Shown here piece after piece: positions 9,401 through 17,692 of a stretch of 64,000 nt of DNA (position 1 is its first letter; each line of letters opens with the position of its first letter). The notes under the pieces are model-generated. The model did not search any database. It saw nothing but the letters and a program-made list of their open reading frames with translations, and was not told where the DNA came from. Source of the stretch: Saprospiraceae bacterium (GTDB taxonomy: Bacteria; Bacteroidota; Bacteroidia; Chitinophagales; Saprospiraceae); the NCBI GenBank assembly GCA_019638455.1, contig JAHBTU010000005.1:213054-277053 (forward strand), in the 5' to 3' direction. The translations under genes and the position numbers were made by a program.

Positions 9401-12400
9401 CAAATCATCAAGGTACTCGACAAGACTGGCCCCGCCATTTCCTGCCCAGCCGACCTGACGGTCTCCACCGACCCGTTCTCGTGCTGCGCCATCGTGAACC
9501 TGCCCGACGTGATTATCCGCGACAACTGCTCGCGCATCAACAACATCGGCGGCATGATAATCGGCATAGACCCGTTCACGCTGGACACCATCGGGATGTT
9601 CCCCATCGGCGGCCAGCTGACCAACTTCCCGGGCAACAACCTGTGGGACCTCGACACTTTGGGCGCCTTTGGCCTGACGCCGTGCCTGCCTGCCGGCACG
9701 CACACGGTCATCTATCAGGCGGAGGACGACTGCGGCAACACCTCGACGTGCTCGTTCCGCCTGACGGTTCGCGACTACGTCCCGCCGGTGGCGGCCTGCA
9801 CCGAGTTCACGGTGGTGAGCATCGGGGTTGACGACCCGTACGACTGCTACGGCCCGGGCGGCTTCCTGGGCGTGCCGCCCGCGTTGGGCGACTGCGAGTT
9901 TGGCGGCGTGACGTGGGTGAAGGCCTCGACGTTCGACCAAGGCTCGTACGACAACTGCAACAACATCAAGTTCACGATACAGCGCATGGCGCCGTACTCG
10001 GACTGCATCAACTCGCTGAACTCCATCAACGGCTTTTTGCCGTGCGACGACCAGTTCCCGGACTTCCCGAGCGAGTTCGAGCGCGCGGTGGCGGAGCAGG
10101 ACTCCATCAAGTTCTACTGCTGCGAGGTCGGCACGACGCAGACGGTGATACTGCGCGTGTACCAGTTGGACGCCTTCGGCAACTTCGCCATCGGCCCCGA
10201 CGGCACGCCGATACACAACACCTGCATGATAGACGTGCTGGTTCAGGACAAAATCAAGCCGGTTTGCATCTCGCCGGCGAACGTGACGGTCTCGTGCGAG
10301 GCCTTCGACCCGAGCCTGTGGGCTTACGGCAAGCCGACGGTGCAGGACAACTGCTGCCTCGACGAGAACCGGGTGTACCAGGGCCAGTGCGGCCTCGAGC
10401 ACTCGGCGAGCTACGCGCTGTTCGACACGCTGTGCAACCGCGGCACCATCACGCGGACGTTCCGGGTGTACGACTGCCACGGCCAGTCCACGCAGTGCAC
10501 GCAGCGCATCGTGGTGACGTACGAGCAGGACTACTGGATACGGTTCCCCAACGACGTCATCGTGACGGTGTGCGACGGGACCGGCAACTACGGCGCGCCG
10601 ACGTTCAACGGGGCGCAGGACTGCGAGCTGCTGGGCGTTTCGTTCGAGGATCAGGTGTTCACGGTGGTGCCGGACGCGTGCTTCAAGATAGAGCGGACGT
10701 GGACCATCATCAACTGGTGCACCTACAACCCGAACGCCAACTGCGTGACGGTGCCGAACCCGGAGCCGAACGCGACGGCGAACTCCCCGCAGAACCTGAC
10801 GGGCCCGACGGTGTCGCCGTGCGGCACGCCCGCTCCGTGGGCGCCGACGAACGTGGCCATCGCTCCCGGCCAGGCTCCGACGAACTTCTGCACGTTCTGG
10901 TCGGCGACGGCGAACTGCTACCGGTACAAGCAAATCATCAAGATAATAGACAACCAGAAGCCGACGGTTGACTGCCCGGCCTCCCCGGTAGAGTACTGCG
11001 ACCTTTCGGCGAACGACCCGCTGCTGTGGAACCAGTCGTACTGGTGGGACGGCGTGTCGCACGACCTTTGCGAGGGCGACGCCCCGCTGAGCATCACGGC
11101 GACGGACGCCTGCTCCGGCGCGAACGTGAACATCACCTACCTGCTGTTCCTCGATTTGGACGGCGACGGCTCGATGGAGACGGTGGTGTCGAGCAACAAC
11201 CCGCCGGCCCCCGGCACGGTGAACTACAACAACCTCGGCACGCCGAACTACTCTGGCGGCACGCCGCGGGTGTTCGACGGTCGCCCGGTGCCGGCCGCTC
11301 AGATATACCGCTGGGCGGTGCACTACACGACGAGCGGCACGAGCCGGACGGCGGCGGTGCAGTGGAAGACACAGGCGCAGCTGCCGACGCCTGCCAACCC
11401 GAACGGCACGTCCGGCGTGGTTCCGCAGCTGCCCTACGGGACGCACAAAATCAAGTGGACCATCACCGACGGCTGCGGCAACGAGGAGACTTGCGAGTAC
11501 CACTTCGTGGTGAAGGACTGCAAGGCCCCGACGGTGGTGTGCCTGCACGGTCTGTCGGTGAACATCATGCCGACGAAGATGATAACGCTGTGGGCATCGG
11601 ACTTTTTGCAGTACGGCGAGGACAACTGCACGCCGTCGAACCTCCTGAAGTACGGCATCCGCAAGGCCGGCCAGGGCACGGGCTTCCCGGTCGACGCGCT
11701 GGGCAACCCCATCACGTCGGTGACGTTCACCTGCGCGGAGCTGGGCCAGCAGCCGGTGGAGCTGTGGGTGCAGGATTTGGCGGGCAACGCCGACTTCTGC
11801 CTGACGTACCTTGACGTTCAGGACAACGCGGGCAACTGCGGCAACAACAACATCAACGTGGCCGGCGCGCTGAAGACCGAGGACGCGCAAGGCCTCGCGG
11901 ACGCGAACGTGAACCTGCAGAGCGGTGCGATGAGCCACTTTACGATGACGGACGCCGACGGCAAGTACCAGTTCAACGGCCTGGTGGCGCAGAACGCGCC
12001 GTACACGTTGACGCCGACGAAGGACGACAACCCGCTCAACGGGGTGTCGACGTTCGACCTGGTGCTCATCTCGAAGCACATCCTGGGCCTCGAGCCGTTG
12101 AACAGCCCGTACAAGATGATAGCGGCGGACGCGAACAAGTCGAACTCCATCACGACGTTCGACATCGTGGAGCTGCGCAAACTGATACTCGGCATCTACA
12201 CCGAGCTTCCGAACAACACCTCTTGGCGCTTCGTGGACAAGTCGTTCGCGTTCCCCAACACGGCCAACCCGTTCCAGACGCAGTTCCCCGAAATCAAGAC
12301 GGTGAGCGGCTCCGCGGTTGACCAGTTGAACGAGGACTTCGTGGCGGTGAAGGTTGGCGACGTGAACGGCACGGCCATCACGAGCTCGCTGCTGTCGGGC

Positions 12401-13054
12401 GACGACCGCACGGCCGGCACGCTGCTGTTCGACGTGGACGACCGCGAGTTGCGCGCGGGCGAGCTGGCGACGGTGACGTTCCGCGCCGCCGAGCGCGTGC
12501 AGGGCTGGCAGTTCACGCTGAACCTGTCGGGTCTTGAGGTGGCCTCCATCGAGGAGGGCGAGAAAGTGAAGGCGTCGAACTTCGGCGTGTTCGCCGATGC
12601 GCTGACCACGTCTGTTGACGGCGACGCCGCCGAGTTCTCGGTGACGTTCCGCGCCGCGAGGGCCGGCCGCCTGAGCGAGATGCTGGGCGTGTCGAGCCGC
12701 ATCACGCGGGCGGAGGCCTACTCGCTGTCGAGCGACCGCATGGAGGTGGCGCTGCGCTTCAACGGCGCGGGCGGCGCGACCATCGCGGGCGTCGGCTTCG
12801 AGCTGTACCAGAACCAGCCCAACCCGTTCGTGAACAAGACGGTCATCGGCTTCCACCTGCCGGAGGCTGCGGACGCCACGCTGACGGTGTTCGACGAGAG
12901 CGGCCGCCTGCTGTTCGTGCAGAAAGGCTCGTTCGCCAAGGGTCACAACGCCATCGCCGTTGACCGCGCCCTGCTGGGCGCCAGCGGCCTGATGTACTAC
13001 AAACTGGAGACCTCCACCGACTCGGCAACCAAGAAAATGGTGCAGACGAAGTGA
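6434..13054 (+). CDS. Giant HYR-repeat surface protein with CUB-like, dockerin-like and T9SS domains
   Basis: The 2206-residue product has a signal peptide (residues 1-24, ending FAQA). A CUB-like domain follows (about 30-160). HYR-type modules then begin at about residues 260, 617, 999, 1275, 1510 and 1698, each opening with a PP/AP...CP motif and containing DNC...T/S motifs. A carboxypeptidase-regulatory-like beta-sandwich and a dockerin-like calcium segment occupy about 1800-1930 (STFDLVLISKHILG, TTFDIVELRKLILG). The C terminus (about 2120-2206, beginning ELYQNQPNPF) is a type A sorting domain of the type IX secretion system. It is probably exported and cell-surface attached, and may act in adhesion or cell-cell contact. 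From about 9.3 kb onward codon use changes sharply to G/C at third positions (see findings). Confidence 0.92.
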   Translation: MEKRITTLLGLMLMGCLFVTQAFAQANVLHPVAGNLGTFTIGAGGNTFYNYYDNGGPAGVYATNIFNSTVTFAPSVASNKVRVTFTSFATEAGFDFLSVYDGPTTGSPLIASTAGAVPPTNQPGNVVQATLTNLTGQLTFSFFSDFIITAAGWSAVVEELVAGCTVNAPANITVSTGPGATSCTVNVTTPAPTFNPGGCEVNFVVRYTVNGGAPIVVPQPIPPNINLGPLPKGVNVIQWQVASAAGVVSAIANQTVTVIDNTPPIITCPSNTTLNLPPGFCSIAYSYSVPFTDNCPLTVNQAAWAIDTAAPLLVNSSLSCGIGPNHYFQVLTLPPGAFATPFQTTFARIGVNSAYQINSTFQVRLWTLNNPAQPFNVTLANRTLLGTSAALPLPAGLGGGNFNVPISVTIPAGSTVLLEVISSGPFSVGNQGGGGGQLTWLGATPCGISPDAPQTFAQIGFPTNDMAAVLYGQVTVPGFGVQYAGLPSGAEFPIGTTTNCFTATDVAGNTATCCFTVTVNEFPNAITSLVCNDWVNVSLDASCTMVLGADQILEGGPYGCYDDYIVQLDKVPPFGNGPWVPGVLGPQDIGKTYAVRVVDPETGNNCWGNLLVEDKLAPVLDCPEANIPCNIAPNPAPIDNCPEITGGNVVLTQNVPFTNYWTGYMGNVRNISGSSLDIKSVNVQASLAGAAAGVYNLRAYMKVGTYVGFDANAAAWTLVGQVNVNITAGFPTVLLYEIPFTSAFTVPSGQTAGFYIVANNGANTLVRVVAQLGAADTDDGKLLIDNPGNWVNGLFGGVAFPGEQVRPQIAFTYNAKVPACVPLPNGLTQNQVTQSGNTWIVNAGAGSPVMENCSNVTLSYIDSEVAQDCASGLTKIINRKWTAVDAAGNTRTCIQKINVLRPKLGDVEFPPDYDDVDEPALPCTAGNPTPQYIQGLGLQGFPLVFGQPDGCTINWTYTDTRIDICDGTYKILRKWTVIDWCAGQSVEHSQIIKVLDKTGPAISCPADLTVSTDPFSCCAIVNLPDVIIRDNCSRINNIGGMIIGIDPFTLDTIGMFPIGGQLTNFPGNNLWDLDTLGAFGLTPCLPAGTHTVIYQAEDDCGNTSTCSFRLTVRDYVPPVAACTEFTVVSIGVDDPYDCYGPGGFLGVPPALGDCEFGGVTWVKASTFDQGSYDNCNNIKFTIQRMAPYSDCINSLNSINGFLPCDDQFPDFPSEFERAVAEQDSIKFYCCEVGTTQTVILRVYQLDAFGNFAIGPDGTPIHNTCMIDVLVQDKIKPVCISPANVTVSCEAFDPSLWAYGKPTVQDNCCLDENRVYQGQCGLEHSASYALFDTLCNRGTITRTFRVYDCHGQSTQCTQRIVVTYEQDYWIRFPNDVIVTVCDGTGNYGAPTFNGAQDCELLGVSFEDQVFTVVPDACFKIERTWTIINWCTYNPNANCVTVPNPEPNATANSPQNLTGPTVSPCGTPAPWAPTNVAIAPGQAPTNFCTFWSATANCYRYKQIIKIIDNQKPTVDCPASPVEYCDLSANDPLLWNQSYWWDGVSHDLCEGDAPLSITATDACSGANVNITYLLFLDLDGDGSMETVVSSNNPPAPGTVNYNNLGTPNYSGGTPRVFDGRPVPAAQIYRWAVHYTTSGTSRTAAVQWKTQAQLPTPANPNGTSGVVPQLPYGTHKIKWTITDGCGNEETCEYHFVVKDCKAPTVVCLHGLSVNIMPTKMITLWASDFLQYGEDNCTPSNLLKYGIRKAGQGTGFPVDALGNPITSVTFTCAELGQQPVELWVQDLAGNADFCLTYLDVQDNAGNCGNNNINVAGALKTEDAQGLADANVNLQSGAMSHFTMTDADGKYQFNGLVAQNAPYTLTPTKDDNPLNGVSTFDLVLISKHILGLEPLNSPYKMIAADANKSNSITTFDIVELRKLILGIYTELPNNTSWRFVDKSFAFPNTANPFQTQFPEIKTVSGSAVDQLNEDFVAVKVGDVNGTAITSSLLSGDDRTAGTLLFDVDDRELRAGELATVTFRAAERVQGWQFTLNLSGLEVASIEEGEKVKASNFGVFADALTTSVDGDAAEFSVTFRAARAGRLSEMLGVSSRITRAEAYSLSSDRMEVALRFNGAGGATIAGVGFELYQNQPNPFVNKTVIGFHLPEAADATLTVFDESGRLLFVQKGSFAKGHNAIAVDRALLGASGLMYYKLETSTDSATKKMVQTK

Positions 13055-13216
13055 GTCTCTGAGTGAGGCAAGAAGTGGGGGGGCGAGCGATTGCCTCCCC
13101 GCCTCTTCGCCTTGATAGAGAAAAAAAGCATGAGGCGGTGGACGAGCCGACCGCCTGACGGATTGTCCGGGAAGCGATTTTCAAAGACACATACTTTAAA
13201 ATCGGTTTTTGGGATG

Positions 13217-13250
13217 GCCTCTCTCCTAAAGTTGGAGGGGGGCTTTTTTT
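13217..13250 (+). terminator. Probable intrinsic terminator after the HYR gene
   Basis: GCCTCTCTCC at 13217-13226 can pair with GGAGGGGGGC at 13234-13243, using some G-U pairs, and is followed by seven T. It lies about 160 bp after the HYR stop codon and is oriented to end that transcript. Confidence 0.65.
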
Positions 13251-13613
13251 GTGGAAAAAAAATGGGAGTGCCTTTTACGGTATATGCATCAATAATTATT
13301 TGCTTTCCCCGAATTATGTTTTGCGAAAGGTTTCTTGAGTTGTTTGTATCTTCCGATTCGAGCCAATGTTAATTTTCCCAAAAGCAGAAACGAAATTTAA
13401 TTTTCTGTAAATTTTGCTTAATTTTGCCCCATTAAAAGCGCGTTCGAGCATCCAATGCCGCTTACTCAACACTTCTCCGATATTGTTTTAGAAATGCCGA
13501 CCCCGTTCGGCGAATGGAGAAGCCGCCCTGCCTCCCAACCAAATTTTAGCCTCTGTTTTTATTTTACGGATACGCGACAATGGCGCATCGCGCCAAGAAG
13601 TGTTTAGTTTCGG

Positions 13614-13639
13614 CATTGAACAGCAAGTGTTGTTCAATG
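13614..13639 (+). promoter_or_regulatory. Hairpin in the putative glnN leader
   Basis: CATTGAACA (13614-13622) pairs perfectly with TGTTCAATG (13631-13639) around an 8-base loop, about 115 bp upstream of glnN. No T-run follows, so it is not a terminator. It may be an RNA structure or an inverted repeat bound by a regulator; the sequence alone cannot decide. Confidence 0.35.
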
Positions 13640-13755
13640 GCCCCTTTGTTTTTTGGATAATCCTGTTTTGGCCGCCACACCGCAGCGCTAAAACGGAGTT
13701 TCCTTGTTTTTGAACATTCTCCTTCAACATTCATAATTCATCTTTGAGATAAACC

Positions 13756-15948
13756 ATGTCCCTCTCTCGTTTCAATGCACTCCAAGCTATGGAGAACCGC
13801 ATGGAGCCGTTCCCGGTAGAATTTGCGGAAGGCCAAGCGGAAAACATCGCGTCGTATTTTGACATCAATGTGTTCAATGACGAAGCGATGAAAAAACATC
13901 TGCCCGAAACGGCTTACCTCAGCGTGAAAGCGGCTGTTCAAAGCGGCCAAAAACTCACTCGTGAAGTGGCTGATGAAGTGGCAAACGGCATGAAAAAATG
14001 GGCGCAAGAAAAAGGCTGTACCCATTTTGCGCACTGGTTTCAGCCGCTCACAGGCAAAACTGCCGAAAAGCACGACTCTTTTTTTACGCTGACCCACGAT
14101 GGTCGAGTTATTGAGGAGTTCACGGGTTCGGCATTGGTGCAACAAGAGCCCGACGGCTCGTCGTTCCCTTCCGGTGGGATGCGCAGCACTTTTGAAGCAC
14201 GCGGCTACACCGTGTGGGACCCGTCCAGCCCGGCCTTCATCATGGAGGTGGGCGAGGGCATGACACTCTGCATTCCCACTATTTTTGTGACCTACGATGG
14301 TGAAGCACAGGACTACAAGCTCCCGCTGCTTCGGTCGCAGGCGTTTTTGGACAAAGCGGCTGTGGCGGTGGCGCAGTTTTTCGACCCGAATGTGACGAAG
14401 GTAACGGCTACATTGGGCTGGGAGCAGGAGTATTTTGTGGTGGACGAGGCATTGTTCAATGCGCGGCCTGACTTGGTGATGGCGGGCCGTACATTGTTGG
14501 GGCGCCCCGCGACTAAACACCAGCAACTGGAAGACCACTACTTTGGTTCTATTCCTGAGCGCGTGTACGCATTCATGCGTGATTTGGAGACGGAAAGTCA
14601 CAAGTTGGGCATCCCGGTTCGGACCCGCCACAACGAGGTGGCTCCCTCACAGTATGAGGTGGCACCTGTTTTTGAAGAAATCAACGTCGCGGTGGACCAC
14701 AACCAGCTGTTGATGGATTTGATGGACCGTGTTGCGCGGCGGCATAAGCTGTGCGTGTTGCTCCATGAAAAGCCTTTTGCAGGTATTAACGGCTCTGGCA
14801 AGCACAACAACTGGAGCATGGGCTCGAACACGGGGGTCAACCTTTTAGGTCCCGGCAAAATCCCCGGAAGAAACCTGCGTTTCCTGACCTTTTTTGTGAA
14901 CACGATAGCGGCTGTGCACAAATACGCCGACATTTTGCGCGCGAGTATCGCTCATGCGGGCAACGACCACCGTCTGGGCGCAAACGAAGCACCGCCCGCT
15001 ATTATCAGCGTGTTCATTGGTGAGGCGATGACCCAACTGCTTGACCAAATCGCTAAGGGGAAAAACACGGACGGCAAAGAGGTGAGACGCGCGCTCGACT
15101 TGATTGCCAAACTGCCGAATCTTGAACTCGACAATACTGACCGAAACCGCACCTCGCCTTTTGCCTTCACGGGTAATAAGTTTGAAATCCGGGCGGTTGG
15201 CTCCAGTCAAAACTGCGCTGGCCCAATGACGGTGATGAACACCATGATGGGTTTGCAATTGGTAGAGTTCAAAGCAGATGTGGATAAATTGGTTGCCAAA
15301 GGGGGGGATAAGGACGAGGCGATTCTGACGGTGCTAAAAACGCTCATCAGAAAGTCGAAGGCGATATGCTTCGAGGGCAACAACTACTCTGAGGAGTGGA
15401 AAGAAGAGGCTCAAAAACGCGGCCTGAACAACTTCCCGACCACACCGGAGGCGCTGGATGTGTTGGGAAGCAAGTTGGCGCAGGACTTCTACGCAAAATC
15501 TGGCGTGATGAGCAGGGTTGAGTTGGAAGCGTTCCACGCGGTGCAACTCCATGCTTATTGCACGAAATTGAGCATCGAAGCCAAGACATTGGACGAAATC
15601 GTGCACTCAATGGTGATGCCAGCGGTTATTCGCTACCAGACCGAATTGGCTGACAATATCTACTCCATGAAGGAAATTGGTATGGACGATGCGATTGGCT
15701 ATCAGAAAGATATGCTGAAACGTGTGGTGAAGAACACCAACATCATCCGTGAGGGCTTGGAAAAACTGCACAAGGCGCTCGAGAAGGCTCACGAAGCAGA
15801 ATCCGTGCGCGAAGAAGCAGGTATTCTTTGCCACAAGGCAAAGCCTCAGATGGAGATTATTCGTGAGGCGGTGGATGAATTGGAGGCCATTGTGGACGAC
15901 CAATACTGGCCTTTGGTGAAATACCGCGAACTGCTGTTCTTGAGATAA
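13756..15948 (+). CDS. glnN: Glutamine synthetase type III (GlnN)
   Basis: This enzyme catalyses ATP-dependent synthesis of glutamine from glutamate and ammonia. The 730-residue length matches type III enzymes (about 700-730) rather than type I (about 450-470). Visible motifs include GSGKHNNWSMGSNTG near residue 346 and ANEAPPAIISVFIG near residue 410. The long C-terminal helical extension characteristic of type III is also present. It is monocistronic, with a strong terminator 24 bp downstream and a long structured leader upstream. The start ATG follows a gene-free leader and gives the standard N terminus. Confidence 0.96.
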   Translation: MSLSRFNALQAMENRMEPFPVEFAEGQAENIASYFDINVFNDEAMKKHLPETAYLSVKAAVQSGQKLTREVADEVANGMKKWAQEKGCTHFAHWFQPLTGKTAEKHDSFFTLTHDGRVIEEFTGSALVQQEPDGSSFPSGGMRSTFEARGYTVWDPSSPAFIMEVGEGMTLCIPTIFVTYDGEAQDYKLPLLRSQAFLDKAAVAVAQFFDPNVTKVTATLGWEQEYFVVDEALFNARPDLVMAGRTLLGRPATKHQQLEDHYFGSIPERVYAFMRDLETESHKLGIPVRTRHNEVAPSQYEVAPVFEEINVAVDHNQLLMDLMDRVARRHKLCVLLHEKPFAGINGSGKHNNWSMGSNTGVNLLGPGKIPGRNLRFLTFFVNTIAAVHKYADILRASIAHAGNDHRLGANEAPPAIISVFIGEAMTQLLDQIAKGKNTDGKEVRRALDLIAKLPNLELDNTDRNRTSPFAFTGNKFEIRAVGSSQNCAGPMTVMNTMMGLQLVEFKADVDKLVAKGGDKDEAILTVLKTLIRKSKAICFEGNNYSEEWKEEAQKRGLNNFPTTPEALDVLGSKLAQDFYAKSGVMSRVELEAFHAVQLHAYCTKLSIEAKTLDEIVHSMVMPAVIRYQTELADNIYSMKEIGMDDAIGYQKDMLKRVVKNTNIIREGLEKLHKALEKAHEAESVREEAGILCHKAKPQMEIIREAVDELEAIVDDQYWPLVKYRELLFLR

Positions 15949-15971
15949 GCAGTTTTGTCAATTGTGATTAG

Positions 15972-16013
15972 ACATGAGCCACCCTGTGTTTTGGGGTGGC
16001 TCATGTGTTTTTA
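15972..16013 (+). terminator. Intrinsic terminator of glnN
   Basis: ACATGAGCCACCC (15972-15984) pairs perfectly with GGGTGGCTCATGT (15994-16006) and is followed by a short T-rich run. It lies 24 bp past the glnN stop codon. Confidence 0.85.
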
Positions 16014-16048
16014 AGCGTTCCTTGCATAAAATAACGTGGGCCCGGAGT

Positions 16049-16160
16049 TGTAGACAACACAAAAAAGTCCCGTCCGCTTCACTTGGCCGGGCAAGCCCTT
16101 GAGTACAGGGATTGACATGGTGGTCTTGAACGAACAACACTTGCAATCTTTTGAAAATCA
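16049..16160 (-). repeat. RepA dispersed repeat, diverged partial copy E
   Basis: Read on the minus strand, this matches the 3' two thirds of the RepA repeat: the GATTTTC...GATTGC segment, the CGTTCAA...ACCACC segment and the invariant CCCGGCCAAGTGAAGCGGAC block. It is more diverged than the four copies at 21167, 27704, 41133 and 61293. The flank towards 16195 also resembles the end of RepC (CAGACAAATCC, CAAATCAAGG), so this looks like a junction of two old repeats. Confidence 0.65.
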
Positions 16161-16218
16161 GGTCCATCAGACAAATCCCGACAAATCAAGGTAGAAAATG
16201 CCCTGTGAGTGTCGCTCA

Positions 16219-17469
16219 TCATTCCGCAACGGCGCTTGTGGGTTGCGCTTCCGGCATCGGGGCTATTGCTTCTTTCTGCTCTTCCAGGGGTTTCACCCTG
16301 CTTGCCAGCCAAATGCTCATGGCAATCAACGCCATGGACAGGTACCCAACCCAATCGTAGTGCTCGATGCGACCTTCCGCTGTTTTGTGCACAATGGCTC
16401 CACCAATCAGCGCCGCCACGCCGGTGGCCAACTGTTGCATGGATGAGTTGATGCTCATGAAACCACCGCGCTGCTGTGGCGCGACCACCCCCGAAACAAT
16501 GGCTTGAACGGGTATCATGCGCCCGTTGACAACAATGAAAAACAAACCGGAAATGAGCAACACGCTCCACAAGGGCATGGGCCAAAGGTTGGTGATGAGC
16601 CAGACGGGTATGAGTGAAAGCAAAGCGAAAACAACGAATACTGGGTATTTGCCGCGACGGTCAGCGATTTTTCCCACTAAAGGCGAGGTGAAAATGGTGA
16701 GTGCCCCTCCCACAAGGTATATGAGGAAAATGTTGCTTTCGCTATATCCCACGTTGCCGACCAGTGAAGGGGCGATAAAGGGTATGGTGACAAAATGCCC
16801 CATCATCAGCACGATGGAGAGCGTCAGTGCCTTCATCTGATTGGGTGTCTGGAAGATGTTGGTGAGCACATGAAGCGGGTTGCCTTTGGGTTGGGCATTG
16901 TTCAGATGCTTGTTGACCGGCGACACAAACGTGGCAATCAGGATGGCGACCAACACCCCTACCCCTCCAATGGCGGCAAAGGGAATATGCCAACTGAACT
17001 TGGCTGCCAGCCACAAACCCGTCGGGACACCTGCCACCGATGCAAGAGAAAACGCCGTCATCAATATGCCCATGGCGCGTGCGCGACGCTCATACTCGAA
17101 TGTATCGGCCACGATGGCCAACACCTGAGCGCCAATCATGCCACCAAACAAACCTGCCAGCACTCGAGCTGCCACGAGCAACTCATAGTTGGGGGCCAAA
17201 GCACATGAAAAAGTGCCGATGACAAACCCGATATAGGCAAACAGCAGCACCTTTTTGCGGTCGAATCTATCCACGAAAAAAGCCGAGATAAAGCTCGAAA
17301 CCCCTGCCGTAATCGCATAAGCCGATACGGCTAACCCAAATTGTTGGGGGTTGATTTTCAAGAGGTTCATGAGTTGCGGACCCAAGGGCATCATAATCAT
17401 GAAGTCCATGATATGGGTAAAATTGACCGCAGCGAGGATAAATAGCAGTAGGCGTTCTTTTGAATTCAT
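16219..17469 (-). CDS. MFS transporter
   Basis: This is an inner-membrane protein of 416 residues with twelve predicted membrane helices in two halves and a central loop near residues 190-210. The segment after helix 2 (SAFFVDRFDRKKVLLFAYIG) carries the major facilitator A-motif (GxxxDRxxRK/R-like). This fits the drug/sugar efflux branch resembling AraJ, but the substrate cannot be read from sequence. I chose the ATG at 17469 (MNSKERLLLF). A longer frame exists to 17577 but lacks membrane or family character in its first 36 codons and would run into a RepB copy. It has no same-strand partner nearby. Confidence 0.88.
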   Translation of the reverse strand: MNSKERLLLFILAAVNFTHIMDFMIMMPLGPQLMNLLKINPQQFGLAVSAYAITAGVSSFISAFFVDRFDRKKVLLFAYIGFVIGTFSCALAPNYELLVAARVLAGLFGGMIGAQVLAIVADTFEYERRARAMGILMTAFSLASVAGVPTGLWLAAKFSWHIPFAAIGGVGVLVAILIATFVSPVNKHLNNAQPKGNPLHVLTNIFQTPNQMKALTLSIVLMMGHFVTIPFIAPSLVGNVGYSESNIFLIYLVGGALTIFTSPLVGKIADRRGKYPVFVVFALLSLIPVWLITNLWPMPLWSVLLISGLFFIVVNGRMIPVQAIVSGVVAPQQRGGFMSINSSMQQLATGVAALIGGAIVHKTAEGRIEHYDWVGYLSMALIAMSIWLASRVKPLEEQKEAIAPMPEAQPTSAVAE

Positions 17470-17540
17470 AGCGCGGGGAGAAACAGCCAGTAGGTGCAAA
17501 GAGTTCGCAGGCAAAATGTTAAAGAGCGTGTGAAGTGAAC

Positions 17541-17663
17541 CACACTGTTGGACATTATTTTTGTGCTGCAAAGACACAAAGGCACAAAATGCGGTAAATC
17601 AATGGGCATTTTGCTTTACGTCTTTGTGACTTCGTGGCAAATTTGAAAGTGTCCAGTAGTGTG
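17541..17663 (-). repeat. RepB dispersed repeat, copy 2
   Basis: This is an inverted copy of the RepB unit, with CACACTGTTGGACATT at one end and GTCCAGTAGTGTG at the other. It fills the gap between the MFS start and the S8 protease stop. Confidence 0.8.
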
Positions 17664-17692
17664 GAAGTGAACAAGTTATCCTTCACACCTTC

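Larger units (their letters stand above)
13055..13755. other. 700-bp gene-free stretch before glnN
   Basis: No plausible gene is seen. It contains a terminator-like hairpin (13217-13250), a TAATTTTG promoter-like box at about 13417-13424, and a perfect 9-bp stem hairpin at 13614-13639. That arrangement fits the end of the HYR transcript followed by a long leader of glnN. Confidence 0.5.

Noticed and set aside
6824..12946. An open minus-strand frame of 2040 codons antisense to the HYR gene
   Set aside because: It lacks any recognisable domain, is Arg/His/Val-rich in the way of antisense frames, and its openness follows from the G/C-rich third positions of the real gene.
16219..17577. Longer MFS protein starting at 17577
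   Set aside because: The 36 extra residues are not membrane- or family-like and overlap a RepB copy.
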